Part shown: positions 1 to 12,090 of the stretch, piece by piece
Position numbering within the stretch: position 1 is the stretch's first letter
How the letters are laid out: each line of letters opens with the position of its first letter
From: Polytrichum commune
Taxonomy: Eukaryota > Streptophyta > Polytrichopsida > Polytrichales > Polytrichaceae
Direction of reading: 5' to 3'
NCBI GenBank assembly: GCA_950295325.1
Contig: OX485806.1
Coordinates: 44,015,169 to 44,079,168, forward strand
DNA: 64,000 bases
Program-made: the position numbers and the translations under genes
Notes under the pieces: model-generated
What the model was told of the DNA's origin: nothing
Databases searched by the model: none
Seen by the model: only the letters and a program-made list of their open reading frames with translations

Positions 1-279
1 TCTGTATTCACCAGTGCAAAATTCCCACAATGATGATCCATTGTCGGCAACCCTAGAATTCTCACGGATGGTCAATGAAAAAATAGAAATAGCATTATCA
101 TAAATCTCGCATTCGACCCATATTGTACTATTTTGCAACAAAAACCTCATACTAAGGTGAAGGGAAGAGACAGATGCAAATTCGTTCGCATCTATGGGGA
201 AAAAAAGGGGGATCCCGACGCCATTGGCAAGGAGCTCAACCATTTCTGATAAACATGGCATTGTGGATGAGGAAGCCAT
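1..279 (-). pseudogene. 5' end of MULE-like transposase gene of element 1, cut by the window edge
   Basis: The minus frame starts with ATG at 279 and stays open for 93 codons to base 1. It is nearly the same as the first exon of the element 3 transposase at 53094: it begins MASSSTMP, continues with SEMVEL and IPLFFPIDAN, and has LHLSMRF and TIWVE in the middle. The N-terminal region of the element 2 copy is more distantly similar. This part precedes the catalytic domain, so function is inferred from the other two copies. The gene is divergent from the small gene at 486. Nothing here is broken, but most of the gene is missing, so whether it is intact cannot be told. Confidence 0.7.
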
Positions 280-375
280 GGACAAAGAGACAGACGAATA
301 AGAAAAAAATCCAAAAAAATGAATATGAGGCAAGGCGACTAGACGATTGGAAACCCTAAACTTTCAACAGTGCTA

Positions 376-383
376 CTATATAG
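376..383. promoter_or_regulatory. Palindromic CTATATAG, candidate shared TATA of two divergent genes
   Basis: CTATATAG lies between the transposase start (279, minus) and the small-gene start (486, plus). The same octamer is at 52990-52997 in element 3, with the same 103-bp gap to the small-gene ATG. Being its own reverse complement, it could serve as TATA box in both directions. The promoter role is inferred from position and conservation. Confidence 0.5.
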
Positions 384-485
384 GTATGAGAGGTAGGTGA
401 GGGGTCATTTTGTTAGTGAAGGAGATGTATGCCCAGATAGTAGAGAACACAAAAGATAGCAAGAGAGGGGAACTGGAACGTACAC

Positions 486-817
486 ATGAAGGAACCAAAC
501 CAAAATATAGTCTCTACAATCGATCCAAGTAAGAAGCGGGAGGCACGAATTTCAGCAATTCGAAACAGAGGAGATGGAGAGAATTTAAGAAGAAGGAGGA
601 AACATGCATAGAAGGGAGAGGGACCCTTATAGACTCGCAAAATATGTGTGCAGTGGACAAGGGAGGGTTGAATCTACTTTCGATAGACGAAGAAGCGGAG
701 GACATTGGTTCACAAGCACCATCTATGGCACAGAGCGAGCATCGGAACAATTCAAATGAAAGCGGGTTTCGCGAGGAGAGAAGAGAGAATTCGATTATTA
801 CAGTAAATTTGTCGTAG
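486..817 (+). pseudogene. Small basic/acidic nuclear-type protein of element 1, frameshifted
   Basis: The ATG at 486 opens a frame starting MKEP-QN-VSTIDP, as in the element 3 copy (52600-52887, minus). The basic block after residue 15 has lost about 13 bases relative to element 3, so the start frame meets stops within about 45 codons. A second frame then carries the conserved FSNSKQRR, TCIEGRGT, DKGGLNL and SIDEE motifs and ends at TAG 815-817. The relatives have a Lys/Arg-rich N-terminal half (candidate nuclear localisation signal) and a Ser/Glu-rich tail, with no enzyme motif. The function is unknown. Its place next to the transposase resembles the second gene of autonomous Mutator elements (mudrB), but I see no sequence similarity to that gene. 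Confidence 0.55.
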
Positions 818-1203
818 AAGTTATATGCACAAGGGACACTTAAGAATTTAGGTTTATGGGAATAAGAGAATGGAAATTCAAATCTATAGACATGGAAGAG
901 AATTTGCAAACAATAGGGCAAGCAAGATATGGGTCGGGATTTTGAAAACAAAAAACTTGAACATCGGTGGGTTTTTGACTTGAAAGAAGGGTATTGTATA
1001 TGTGTATGTATATGGACTAGTGTATATGTATGTATGTTGAAATTCTTTGGGAATGCACTAGAGTCCGACACTCTCAAAACCGAGAGAGTCTTGATTTAGA
1101 TTGCTTGGACCAGATTTTGACTTGAATGGGTTGTAATATGGATGTCTATATATGTTGCCTAGCTAGGGTGATAACTTAATATTCTTCTGGAATACACTAG
1201 AGT

Positions 1204-2176
1204 TGTCGCAACCCTTGCTAGCCCCCTTAGCAATCTTGCCAATTTTCAATTCTAGCAAAGGTTACGAGCGCTAACCCTTCGCATACCGCCATGCTAATAG
1301 TTAGCTCCTCCTACCCAGGACCATATAATTCAAAGGAGGGGAACCAACCCTCCTACTTTGCTTTCGGGACTCACCCCTTAATCGGTAACCCATTTCTTCG
1401 ATGTGGACTTCCATCCATGAAAGTCCAATCCTATGTTGATTATCGCGTTGCCGGAGCAAGACTACAACAACCCGAAGAATACTAGGCAACTATGGCCTCA
1501 CAATGGGCCAAAGCCCATGGAGGCTGTGCCGTTCGGCCTCGGGTGGGTGAGGCCACACCACCTCACCCATATAAGCCTCTAGGACTCTACGCGGGGCCCC
1601 TACCCCACCGTCAACCAACCTCTTGTCTCTCCACCAAGAGTTGGGGCCAAGTAAACATTTTCCTTTAGCTGCTGGGCCTAGAAGCCCCCAACAACTTCAG
1701 ACCATCATAACTTCCTTGTATGATGTCTGATGCGAACAAGAAACCACTCCATCCTCGTCTATGCTTCACGTAGATGCCGATGGACTCCTCACTTGCCCCA
1801 TTCGGGTAAGTCTTGGGGAAGTTATGCCTGTTTGAACCTTGGCAGTCCCGGGAATCACTCCTAGGCACTGCTGTACCAGGGCGCTGTCCCGGGACAGCGC
1901 CCCACTCAAATGGCCATAACTCCTAGTTCACACCTCGGATTGAGGTGTTCTTGAGCTTTCTAGAATCACCACGCCATGACCTACGCATAGCTCATGGCCT
2001 TACCCTTGTGCCTCCTAGTCTCCGTGGGTGGGAGGCGTTCCCAACGCACGGGGCCCTCACCCACACTAGGATCACTTGGGCCCTCTCACCACGGCGCCAC
2101 AAGTCCCGGGTGTCACTCCGGGGTCCCCCTTGTGCCCATGGTGTTTCGGGCACACCTCATGGAGAGGTGCCCAACA
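1204..2176 (-). mobile_element. Solo LTR with 5-bp target duplication AGAGT
   Basis: A 973-bp block starts TGTCGCAACC and ends GTGCCCAACA. It is flanked by AGAGT on both sides (1199-1203 and 2177-2181) and interrupts one unit of the hairpin array. Its first ~600 bp match the sequence at 62251-62841, where the same LTR lies next to a tRNA-Met primer-binding site on the minus strand. That sets the orientation. With no internal region left, this is a solo LTR formed by LTR-LTR recombination. Confidence 0.88.
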
Positions 2177-5100
2177 AGAGTCCAACCCTTTTGGATCCGA
2201 GAAGGTCTTGGGTTGGGTTGCTTAGACCAGTTTTTGACTTGAATGGGTTGTAATATGGATGGATATATATGTTGCCAAGCTAGGGTGATAACTTGATATT
2301 CTTTTGGAATGCACTAGAATCCAACCCTTTTGGAACCTAGAGGGTCTTAGCTTGGATTGCCTAGACTAGATCTTGACTTGAATGGGTTGTAATATGGATG
2401 TGTATATATGTTGTTTACCTAGGGTGATAATTTGAAATTCTTTTGGAATGCACTACAGGACGACACTCTCGGATCCGAGAGGGTTTTGGGTTGGATTGCG
2501 TGGACCAAATTTTGATTTGAATGGGTTGTACTATGCATGTGTATATATATTGAGTACAGAGGGTGATAACTTGAAATTCTTTTGGAATGAACTAGAGTTC
2601 GACCCTCTTAGATCCGAGAGGGACTTGGGTTGGATTGCTTGGACCACATTTTGGCTTGAATTGGTTGTAATATGGATGGATATATATGTTGTCTAGCTAG
2701 GGTGATAACTTGAAATTCTTTTGGAATGCACTAGAGTCCAACCCTTTTGGAACCGACAGGGTCTTGGGTTGGATTGCTTGGAACAGATTTTGACTTGAAT
2801 GGGTTGTAATATGGATGTGTTTATATGTTGACTACCTAGGGTGATAACTTGAAATTCTTTTGGAATACACTAGAGGACGACCCTCTCGGATCCGAGAGGG
2901 TTTTGGGTTGGATTGCGTGGACCAAATTTTGACTTGAATGGGTTGTAATATGGATGTGTATATATGTTGAGTACGTAGGGTGATAACTTGAAATTCATTT
3001 GGAATGGACTAGAGTCCGACCCTCTTAGATCCGAGAGGGTTTTGGGTTGGATTGCGTGGACCAAATTTTGACTTGAATGGGTTGTAATATGGATGTGTAT
3101 ATATGTTGAGTACGTAGGGTGATAACTTGAAATTCATTTGGAATGGACTAGAGTCCGACCCTCTTAGATCCGAGAGGGTCTTGGGTTGGATTGCTTGGAC
3201 CAAATTTTGGCTTGAATAGGTTGTAATATGGATGGATATATATGTTGCCGAGCTAGGGTGATAACTTGATATTCTTTTGGAATACACTAGAGTCCAACCC
3301 TTTTGGATCCGAGAGGTCTTGGGTTGGGTTGCTTGGACCAGATTTTGACTTGAATGGGTTGTAATATGGATGGATATATATGTTGTCTAGCTAGGGTGAT
3401 AACTTGATATTATTTTGGAATGCACTTGAGTCCAACCATTTTGGAACCGACAGGGTCTTGGGTTGGATCGCTTGGAACAGATTTTGACTTGAATGGGTTG
3501 TAATATGGATGTGTTTATATGTTGACTTCCTAGGGTGATAACTTGAAATTCTTTTGGAATGCACTAGAGGACGACCCTCTCGGATCCGAGAGGGTATTGG
3601 GTTGGATTGCTCGGACCTGATTTTGACTTGAATGGGTTGTAATATGGATGTGTATATATGTTGACTACCTAGGGTGATAACTTGAAATTCTTTTGGAATG
3701 GACTAGAGTCTGACCCTCTCGGATCCGAGAGGGTCTTGGGTTGGATTGCATGGACCAAATTTTCACTTGAATGAGTTGTAATATGGATGTTGTGGGCCCA
3801 ATATTTAGGCCACATATGTTCCTAAGCCTTTATAAGTTATTAAGGTGTGGGCTTGAATTTTCTATCAAGCTATTAAAACTTAAAAAGAGTGATGTTATTT
3901 TTCGTACATTAGAGTTATGTTAAGAATAGGTTTTGAGTTAATTAAAAGGATTGTATTTTGGCCTTATTGATTTCAGAAATAGTTAAAGGCTAGGTGGTCC
4001 TAAGGGTGCAAAGGTTCGAATCCAAGGTTTTAGCGTCCGAATTGGGCTGATTCGATATCTGTTTAGAGGTAAGGGGGGGGGGGGCTTTTGCAGATAATCC
4101 ATGGGAGCGGCGAGGGGAAGGGCCCTCCATCTCTCTCTCTAGATCTGTCTGTGTGTGGGGGGGGGAAAATGGTGTGCGGCCAGGGGAGTGAGGAACGCTG
4201 GGAGATCGGAAAAAATTCTCTTCCAGCCGGTTGCTGGATTCGGCAGCCAACTGTGTGAAGGAATCAGGGGCACCTCGAAGAGGAGGCGCAACCTCAGGAG
4301 GGGGCATAAGCGCTAATGCAGTCTGGGTGGAGGTAGGATGAAGGATCCTGAAGAGATGAGGTGGCGACTCTTGAGCTCGCCAACAGCTCGAGCCTGTGTC
4401 ATGAAGGGTGGACTCATTGCAGCAGTGGAAGGGCAAGGAACAACATAAAGGAGCTCAAGAATGTGAACCGCCTGCTATCGAGGATTCACAGGCAGGGTAG
4501 ACTAGAAATTGAACGGGGAAGCTGCCATCGGTAGAGGCAGAACAGGGCGGTTTTACCGAGTTGGAAGGGAGCATCCAGAGGAGGGAAGCATATCCTCGCA
4601 TCATTAGCCGAAGGATGAATCGTAGTTGATTTGGGTGGCCTCCACCTCGGCAGTCACATGGTTGAGATGCCCTGGGTGAATGAGCATTCTGGATTGACTT
4701 CTGATGCTTCCAAGATCCCACATTCAACAGGGAAGGGTGGCCAGGGCCAGGACTCAACTGGAAGAACCTACAGCCGAGACCTGGATTCACAGTTGTGGAT
4801 TGACGGCTATGGGAGAGGCATGGGCTGCACAACCGGAGGCCCTACAACTAACAACTGCTTGAAGCACTGGGGAAAGGTAGATTCCAAGGAATTCGACTGC
4901 AGTAGGAAAGGGGATGCGAGAGAGGCAGTCTGCGGGGGAACAGAAGGGGCTGGACTCAGTGGTCCGAGGTGCAGGTCCGAGGACCAGGAGGTGGTAGGAT
5001 GCTGAAGATAGTCCTGGAGGTATCCAACAGCAAATGAGGAGTTGAGAGAGGGGCCTTGGGGGTTAGGCCCACAGCCAGGTTACAAGCGGATGTCATTAGT

Positions 5101-5299
5101 GTCGTAGATTAGCTTGTAAGGAGGGGCTTAATGAGTTAATAAGTGAATTAGTGTCACTGGCATTGGCAAACAAATTGTACTTAGGTTACCTAATAGGCCA
5201 CATAGGAAGTGTTGAGAAGAGTTAGGTGAACAAATGTATTTGGTTGAAGTTAAGGTGAGTGTTTGATAGTCACAATGCAATGTAATGGGCAACCATTCT

Positions 5300-5333
5300 A
5301 AGGTGACCGAGTATTTCTAAATACTGGTCACCT
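5300..5333. other. Long hairpin near the end of the LTR
   Basis: AAGGTGACC (5300-5308) pairs with GGTCACCTT (5325-5333), and inside these AGTATTT pairs with AAATACT. A near-perfect 16-bp stem with a 1- to 2-base loop results. AATAAA follows about 13 bases downstream (5346-5351). The arrangement suggests an RNA hairpin at the retroelement's polyadenylation region. Confidence 0.55.
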
Positions 5334-6423
5334 TGTGCTTTGTGAATAAAATTGTGTGTTGAATTTGACATGCGGTTGGGGTTGAGGATACCAGTCTAAA
5401 CATAAGGGTTGGAAAGAACAACACGTGTGGGCCACAAGCTCCTACCCGGACTACGACGCATAAGGGTGGGAATTTAAGGCTGACATAAATGGTGCGTCCG
5501 TCGGGAGTGAAGCGGGATTAGGAGACAAGACTTGGAGGCGATTAGGAAAGACTTGGAGGCACGAACTTGTGAGAGAGGAAGGAGCACTTGGGTGTGGTAA
5601 GTGTTCACATTGGTTTTTGAATTTTGGGTTTGATTAGATTAGTTGCATTTCAATTCTATCCTTGGAATGAATTGCATTTTTAATTAAGCATTTTGTTTTG
5701 AGGAAGCAGCGCGGCTTGAGGTAATTCCTAAACTTTCTTAAGAATGGCATAAGGATATAACATTAAGCTTGCGATCATTAGCTCACTAAAATCTTAGAGG
5801 GATAATTAAATTTAGGAAGAGACAACTTTGACGCTTACCTTTGGGTGATTTTCCAAGTTAGGGGATTTTTGAATTTGATGTGTAGACTAGGATTGTTAGT
5901 TTAGAGGTATTATGATGATGTCGCATTGAATCACGGTCGAGAGTGAGTGCTAATGTGTAGGGGGAAGCGAATTGCTTAAGGTATGATATTCTTCCAAGTG
6001 AAATTGCTAATTAATTAAGGAAGGAATTTAGTACTTGTCTTTGTCGTTATCCGTTGTAGAGGGTAATTCCCTAGTCATCGCATTGTATTGGAGACGAGAG
6101 GGTGATACCTCAGTCTTCAATGCAGTGCATGGTGAAGGTCAGCTCCTCACTTTCGGTATTGTGGTGAGTGCCAATTTAAGGAAGAGTGCGGAGGTGATTC
6201 TCCGGCTTGACTAAGAATTGGCATGAACATGCCTATCCCCTGTTTGGGGTTTTCATTTAAGTGGGCTTGCAGGTTCTCTTCTTCATCTCCTCAAGTTTTT
6301 TTAATTACACCAAGATAAGTGAAAACATTAATGAGTGAAGGTAGTGAGGGGTATGTTTGGTCAGGTGAAGGTTAATCGATTCCTTAGGGAATGTAAGGTA
6401 AGACTCGATCTCAAAAACTAAGG

Positions 6424-6867
6424 TTGGAATTAGGAGTAGACAAAGTTACACCTAGGAGAAGATCATCTAGGATTTCCGAAGTTGGAATTAGATTAGAAAA
6501 TTGTTTGAATGTGGAACCTAGTGTTAAACCGTTGTTAGGAATAGTAGAGGAAGAAGCTCAACTCGGGGACGAGACAACTCTTCCTAAGTTGGGTGACAAA
6601 ATAGCATCAGAGACTGATACACTTAGGGAAGGCATTTCAATAGGAATTGATAGGGCCATAGGAGGGGATACACCAGTCACCATGAGTCAGGATAGAGGCG
6701 GAGACGTGCCCATACCACCTATGGATCCCATGGATCCATTGGTTAGACCGAGAGGTCTGCCAATTGTGGTTCCACAAAACTAAGCGGTGGTGGATATGCC
6801 ATCCCACCTCCTTAAGTTTTATAGAACTAAAGATGAGGATCCTTCTAGGCACATGGAGAGGTACATT
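6424..6867 (+). pseudogene. 5' part of a retrotransposon gag gene
   Basis: An open frame from ATG 6424 runs 119 codons to TAA 6781-6783. It continues in the same frame with PSHLLKFY and DEDPSRHMERYI, which resembles the start of plant Ty3/gypsy gag domains (pattern LP-F-G--EDP--H---F). The N-terminal part is Arg-rich (RRRSSR) and then acidic. The frame runs into hairpin array at 6868, so the gene is cut. The in-frame stop and truncation make it non-functional. Family assignment rests on the short gag-like motif. Confidence 0.5.
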
Positions 6868-9827
6868 GACCAGATTTTGACTTGAATGGGTTGTAATATG
6901 GATGTGTTTATATATTGAGTACGTAAATTTATATCTTGAAATTCTTTGGAATGCACTAGAGGCCGATCCTCTCGGATCTGAAAAGGTCTTGGGTTGGATT
7001 GTTTGGACCAGATTTTGACTTGAATGGGTTGTAATATGGACGTGTATATATGTTGAGTACCTAGGGTCATAACTTGAAATTCTTTTGGAATGGACTAGAG
7101 TCCGACCCTCTTGGATCCGAGAAGGTCTTGGGTTGGGTTGCTTGGACCAGATTTTGACTTGAATGGGTTGTAATATGTATCGATATATATGTTGCCAAGC
7201 TAGGGTGATAACTTGATATTCTTTTGGAATGGACTAGAGTCCGACCCTATCGGATCCGAGAGGATTTTTGGATGGGTTGCTTGGACCAGATTTTGACTTG
7301 AATGGGTAATAATATGGATGCGTATATATGTTGAGGACCTAGATTTATATCTTAAAATTCTTTGGAATGCACTAGAAGCCGACCCTATCGGATCCGGGAG
7401 AGTCTAGGGTTGGATTGTTTGAACCAGATTTTGACTTGAATGGGTTGTAATATGGATGTTCATATATGTTGAGTACGTAAATTTTTATCTTGAAATTCTT
7501 TGGAATGCACTATAGGCCGACCCTTCGGATCCGAGAGGGTCCTGGGTTGGGTTTCTTGGACAAAATTTTGACTTGAATGGGTTGTAATATGGATGGATGT
7601 ATATGTTACCAAGCTAGGGTGATAACTTGATATTCTTTTGGAATGGACTAGAGTCCGACCCTCTCGGATCCGAGAGGGTCTTGGGTTGGATTGTTTAGAC
7701 CATATTTTGACTTGAATGGGTTGTAATATGGATGTTTTTATATGTTGAGTACGTAAGTTTATATCTTGAAATTCTTTGGAATGCACTAGAGGCCGACCCT
7801 ATCGGATCCGAGAGGGTTTTTGGTTGGGTTGCTTGGACCCGATTTTGACTTGAATGGGTTGTAATATGGATGGATATATATGTTGTCTAGCTAGGGTGAT
7901 AACTTGATATTCTTTTGGAATGGACTAGAGTCCGACCCTCTCGGATCCAAGAGGGTTTTGGGTTGGATTGTTTGGACCATATTTTGACTTGAATTAGTTG
8001 TAATATGGATATTTTTATATGTTGATTACGTAAATTTATATCTTGAAATTCTTTGGAATGCACTAGAGGCCGACCCTATCGGATCCGAGAGGATTTTTGG
8101 ATGGGTTGCTTGGACCCGATTTTGACTTGAATGGGTTGTAATATGGATAGATATATATGTTGTCTAGCTAGGGTGATAACTTGATATTCTTTTGGAATGG
8201 ACTAGAGTCCGACCCTCTCGGATCCGAGAGGGTCTTGGGTTGGATTGTTTGGACCATATTTTGACTTAAATGGGTTGTAATATGGATGTTTTTATATGTT
8301 GAGTACGTAAATTTATATCTTGAAATTCTTTGGAATGCATTAGAGGGCGAGCCTCTTGGATCTGAGAGGGTCTTTGGTTGGGTTTATTGGGCCAAATTTT
8401 GACTTGAATACGTTGTAATATGGATGGATATATATGTTGCCAAGCTAGGGTGATAACTTGATATTATTTTGGAATGGACTAGAGTCTGACCCTCTCGGAT
8501 CCGAGAAGGTCTTGGGTTGGATTGTTTGGACCAGATTTTGTCTTTAATGGGATGTATATGTTGCCTAGCAAGGTGTGATAATTTGCAATGTTATTGTAAT
8601 GGACTAGGATCCGACCCTCTCGGATATGAGAGGGTCTTGGATTGGATTGTTTGGACTTGATTTTGACTTAAATGGGTTGTAATATGGATGTGTATATATG
8701 TTGAGTACCTAGGGTCATAACTTGAAATTTTTTTGGAATGGACTAGAGTCTGACCCTCTCGGATCAGAGAGGGTATTGGATTGGATTGCTTGGACCAAAT
8801 TTTGACTTGAATGGGTTGTAATATGGATGTGTATTTATGTTGAGTACCTAGATTCATATCTTGAAATTCTTTGGAATGCATTAAAGGCCGACCCTATCGG
8901 ATCCGAAAGGGTCTTGGGTTGGGTTGCTTGGACCTGATTTTGACTTGAATGGGTTGAAATGTGGATGGATATATATGTTGCCTAGCTAGGGTGATAGCTT
9001 GATATTCTTTTGGAATACACTAGAGTCCAACCGTTTTGGATCCGAGAAGGTCTTGGGTTGGGTTGCTTGGACCAGATTTTGACTTGAATGGGTTGTAATA
9101 TGGATGGATATATATGTTGCCTAGGTAGGGTGATAACTTGATATTATTTTGCAATGCACTAGAGTCCCACCCTTTTGGAACCAAGAGGGTCTTGGGTTGG
9201 GTTGCTTGGACTTTATTTTGACTTGAATGGGTTGTAATATAGATGTGTTTATATGTTGAGTACCTAGATTCATATCTTGAAATTCTTTGGAATGCACTAG
9301 AGGCGGACCCTCTCGGATCCGAGAGGGTCTTGGGTTGGGTTGTTTGGACCAGATTTTGACTTGAATGGGTTGTAATATGGATGGATATATATATGTTGCC
9401 TAGCTAGGGTGATAACTTGATATTCTTCTGGAATGCACTAGAGTCCAACCCTTTTGGATTCGAGAGGGTCTTGGGTTGGATTGCTTGGACCTGATTTTGA
9501 CTTGAATGGGTTGTAAAATGGATGTGTATATATGTGGACTAGGTAGATTCATTTGTTGAAAGTCTCTGGAATGCACTTGAGGCCGACCTTCTCGGATCTA
9601 AGAGGGTCTTGGGTTGGGTTACTTGGACCAGATTTTGTTTTGAATGGGTTGTAATATGGATGTGTACATAGATTGATTAGCTAGGTTCATATGTTGAAAT
9701 TGTTTGGAAATGCTGTAGAATTCGAGCCTCTCGGTTCCGAGAGGGTGTTGGTTTAGTATGTTTGAACTACATCTACACTTGAGGTTCTAAAGCTTGTATG
9801 TGTGAATTTTTGCAAGGATCACAATCC

Positions 9828-11499
9828 ATGGATCTTATTCTCTCGGAGGCGCCTCAATGGAGGACTATAATGTTCCATTGGAGGTTCCTGTGGTAGGAAT
9901 TGGGGCATTATTTCATCCCTTTTGTCAATAGATGTTTCATTCATTGGAGTTCCCTTTTTTCCTTGTTCTCCTTACACCGCCTTGAGTTGTTTGTGTTTCA
10001 GTTAATTTGGCCGTTGGCTTATGTTTTTCCGGTTGCCCTTGTAGAGTGATGCACCTATTGCAACCGATTTTTTGCGTCCACTTGATGAGTCCAACCCAGA
10101 GGACACAAAACTATTGATTCGGAAATCAGAGAAAGAGGATTCTAATGTAGTGATTCACCGGGTTCGAATTAAACCTCTTCTTAAGTCGCGTTTCTCTATC
10201 CCACTATGTTGCTTGCGTTGTCCTCCACTTGTTCGTCCCATCAACGAGGTTGATGTCGTTCGGTTGGAAAATTAGTTTGTCATGGGTTACCGTGACGGTG
10301 ACCGAGCCTTGTATGTCTCTCCCTACAACAACCTCAATGAGGTACTCCATGTCTCTGATGACATCCTCAATTCCTGGAGTTCATTATGGCAAAAGGCCAA
10401 CGAGGAATTCGACGCCATGCTCCAAAATGACCCTGACCTTGCTCACCTTTATGGCAAGATGTTCTACGTGTGGAAGGGTAACCATCGTTTGTCGGCTTGG
10501 TGGAGGCACATTAATAAGCATCACTCGCTGGATAAAGATTGGCATATCGTTGTTGACTGTATTGTCATGGATCCAAGAAATTCCACCGCGGTTTTCTTAA
10601 ATGCCATGAATGACATCAATTGGTAAGTTCAGTTTTCTTTTCCTTTTTTTTATCCTTGTTTTATGTTGCATTGTTTCTTTGATTCTCATTATTTTGATTT
10701 TTAGGTCCACGGAGCACGATCATGTTAAGGACAACCTCCCTGCCAAATTGCTTTGCATTCGTACATTTGGAAAATTGAAGCTTGAGGATTTCAAGGACTT
10801 CATTTTTGTTCACGACTACAAGACTTGCGAGTCTAAGATGGAAAAGAATCCTACTTGGTATCCTCTCACATTGAATGTCTTTGTCAAGTTCTTATACAAT
10901 GTAATTTTACTCTTCGCTTTTGTTTTTTTCTATCCTCATGTTCTATGCATTTATCTTTACACACATCTCTGTTTGTTTTAGAGAGAGATATCCAATGCGG
11001 CGGATATTGCTGCACAATTATACCGTGAGGCCACTCCCGAGGCTCTTAGATCTGCTCCTGGGATTTGGGACGCTATGACAAAAACGCAAGATGGATTGAT
11101 AAAAAATATTCGATCTCGGAGCTTTGAAAAGTTCATCTCCGTCACCCACAAGGACAACGGCGATGACTTCTTCCAAGAGGTACTCCCTTCACCTCTTCAT
11201 TTTTTATTTGCTTCCAAGTTCGTGTTTTTCCATTTGTGCTTTAAGTATATTTTCTTATATTGCACTAGTCTATTTTGCAGATTGACCGTCATTTTTCCAC
11301 CTTCTTTGTCTCGGATATGACTATTGAGAACCTCCAAAAGTTGGCAACTACACATGTGGATGCTTCTTTTAAGGCTAGGTGGCTTCGATGGTGGAATTCC
11401 CCCGCCGATGTTAAAACCAAAAATAGCTTCCCCTCTTCTCTTCCTCTTTGCGAGAAAGTCCTCAATGATTGGCTTCACAAAGCTTCTTTTTGGGCACAA
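9828..11499 (+). pseudogene. ParB-like/DNA-methyltransferase fusion gene of element 1, exons 1-5
   Basis: Exons, by comparison with the copies at 22475 and 51519: exon 1 9828-9892, exon 2 10045-10622, exon 3 10705-10900, exon 4 about 10982-11179, exon 5 11281-11499; all introns are GT-AG. Exon 2 holds the ParB-like core: RFSIPLCCL, RPINEVDV, GYRDGDRALYVSP, then KGNHRLSAW (the G-x-H-R motif of the ParB/sulfiredoxin fold) and FLNAMNDINW. Exons 3-5 are conserved without a known domain (STEHDHV, WYPLTLNVF, FWAQ). Damage: a 1-base loss in exon 1, GAG to TAG at 10273-10275 and a small indel near the start of exon 4. The next exons are at 30333, on the far side of element 2, so this is the 5' half of a split gene. 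Confidence 0.72.
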
Positions 11500-11559
11500 G
11501 TACTCCACTACCTTCTTCAGCATAGTAGGATTAGATTTTAACTTGAATGTTGTCTAATA

Positions 11560-12090
11560 TGTATGTGTGAATAGGTTGAAGATGTGTGGACAAGCTTGGT
11601 TGATATGTTCACATAGCTTGCCTATGCACTAGAATTTGACCCTCTCTAGAACCGAGAGGGTTTTGATTGCGGTTGTGTGGTCTAGATTATGAATTGAATG
11701 GGTTTAATATAGATATGTATATATGTGGACTAGCTAGGGTGAATTGTTGAAATTCTTTGGGAATGCACTAGAGTCCGACCCTCTCCGATCCGACAGGGTC
11801 TTGCATTGGGTTGCATGGAGCAGATTTTGACTTGAATGGGTTGTAATATGGATGTGTATATATGTTGAGTACTAGATTCATATCAGGAAATTCTTTGGGA
11901 ATCCACTAGAGTCCGATCCTCTCGGATCCGAGAGGGTCATGGTTGCGGTTGTTTGGACCAGATTTAGACTTGAATGGGTTGTAATATGGATGTATATATA
12001 TGTTGACTACCTAGGGTGATATCTTGAAATTCTTTTGGAATGGACTAGAGTCCGACCCTCTCGGATCCGACAAGGTCTTGGGTTGCGTTG
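11560..12090 (+). repeat. Intron 5 hairpin array of element 1, left part
   Basis: Four units of the same ~139-bp repeat as at 960-9760, with hairpin arms ACCCTCTCGG/CCGAGAGGGT, AT centre in most and GGACCAGATTT. They start directly after exon 5 in what was intron 5. The array stops inside a unit (GGGTTGCGTTG) where element 2 begins and resumes at 28941. Confidence 0.85.

Larger units (their letters stand above)
3791..6867 (+). mobile_element. Truncated LTR retrotransposon (LTR, leader and start of gag) inserted in the hairpin array
   Basis: The block begins TGTGGGCCCAATATTT directly after an array unit and ends where the array resumes at about 6868. It holds a long GC-rich leader or LTR body (about 4000-5100), a strong hairpin and AATAAA-like signal near 5300-5350, a TGGTGCGTCCGTCGGGA stretch at 5490 that could be a primer-binding site, and a gag-like frame from 6424. 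The 3' part (rest of gag, pol, 3' LTR) is missing and I see no target duplication, so the right side is a truncation. The fragment at 38143 starts with the related TGTGAGCCCAATA. The LTR/internal boundary is uncertain. Confidence 0.65.
960..9760 (+). repeat. Hairpin satellite array upstream of ParB-MTase in element 1, unit about 139 bp
   Basis: Many tandem units, with neighbouring hairpins at 3018 and 3157 giving a period of 139 bp. Each unit has a perfect hairpin with arms ACCCTCTCGG and CCGAGAGGGT around a 2-bp centre, here nearly always AT, so the core reads CGGATCCG. About 20 bp further on is GGACCAGATTTTG, then TTGAATGGGTTGTAATATGG and an AT-rich stretch TGTATATATGTTGA. Units differ by point changes and many hairpins carry mismatches. 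The array is interrupted by a solo LTR (1204-2176) and a truncated LTR element (3791-6867). Open frames inside it are repeat translations, not genes. It has the same orientation as the downstream ParB-MTase gene. Confidence 0.9.

Noticed and set aside
2870-3287. Open frames across the arrays (for example 2870-3287, 7460-7786, 8591-8881, 42147-42485, 52106-52474)
   Set aside because: They are translations of the ~140-bp repeat units, occur in several frames and follow the repeat period. No protein family fits.
4455-5005. Protein genes in the GC-rich part of the LTR element (125 and 124 residues on opposite strands)
   Set aside because: Both strands are open because of GC-rich LTR or leader sequence; no motif or relative is seen.
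960-9760. CRISPR array
   Set aside because: The repeats are ~140-bp satellite units with no unique spacers of constant length and no cas genes, and the DNA is eukaryotic.
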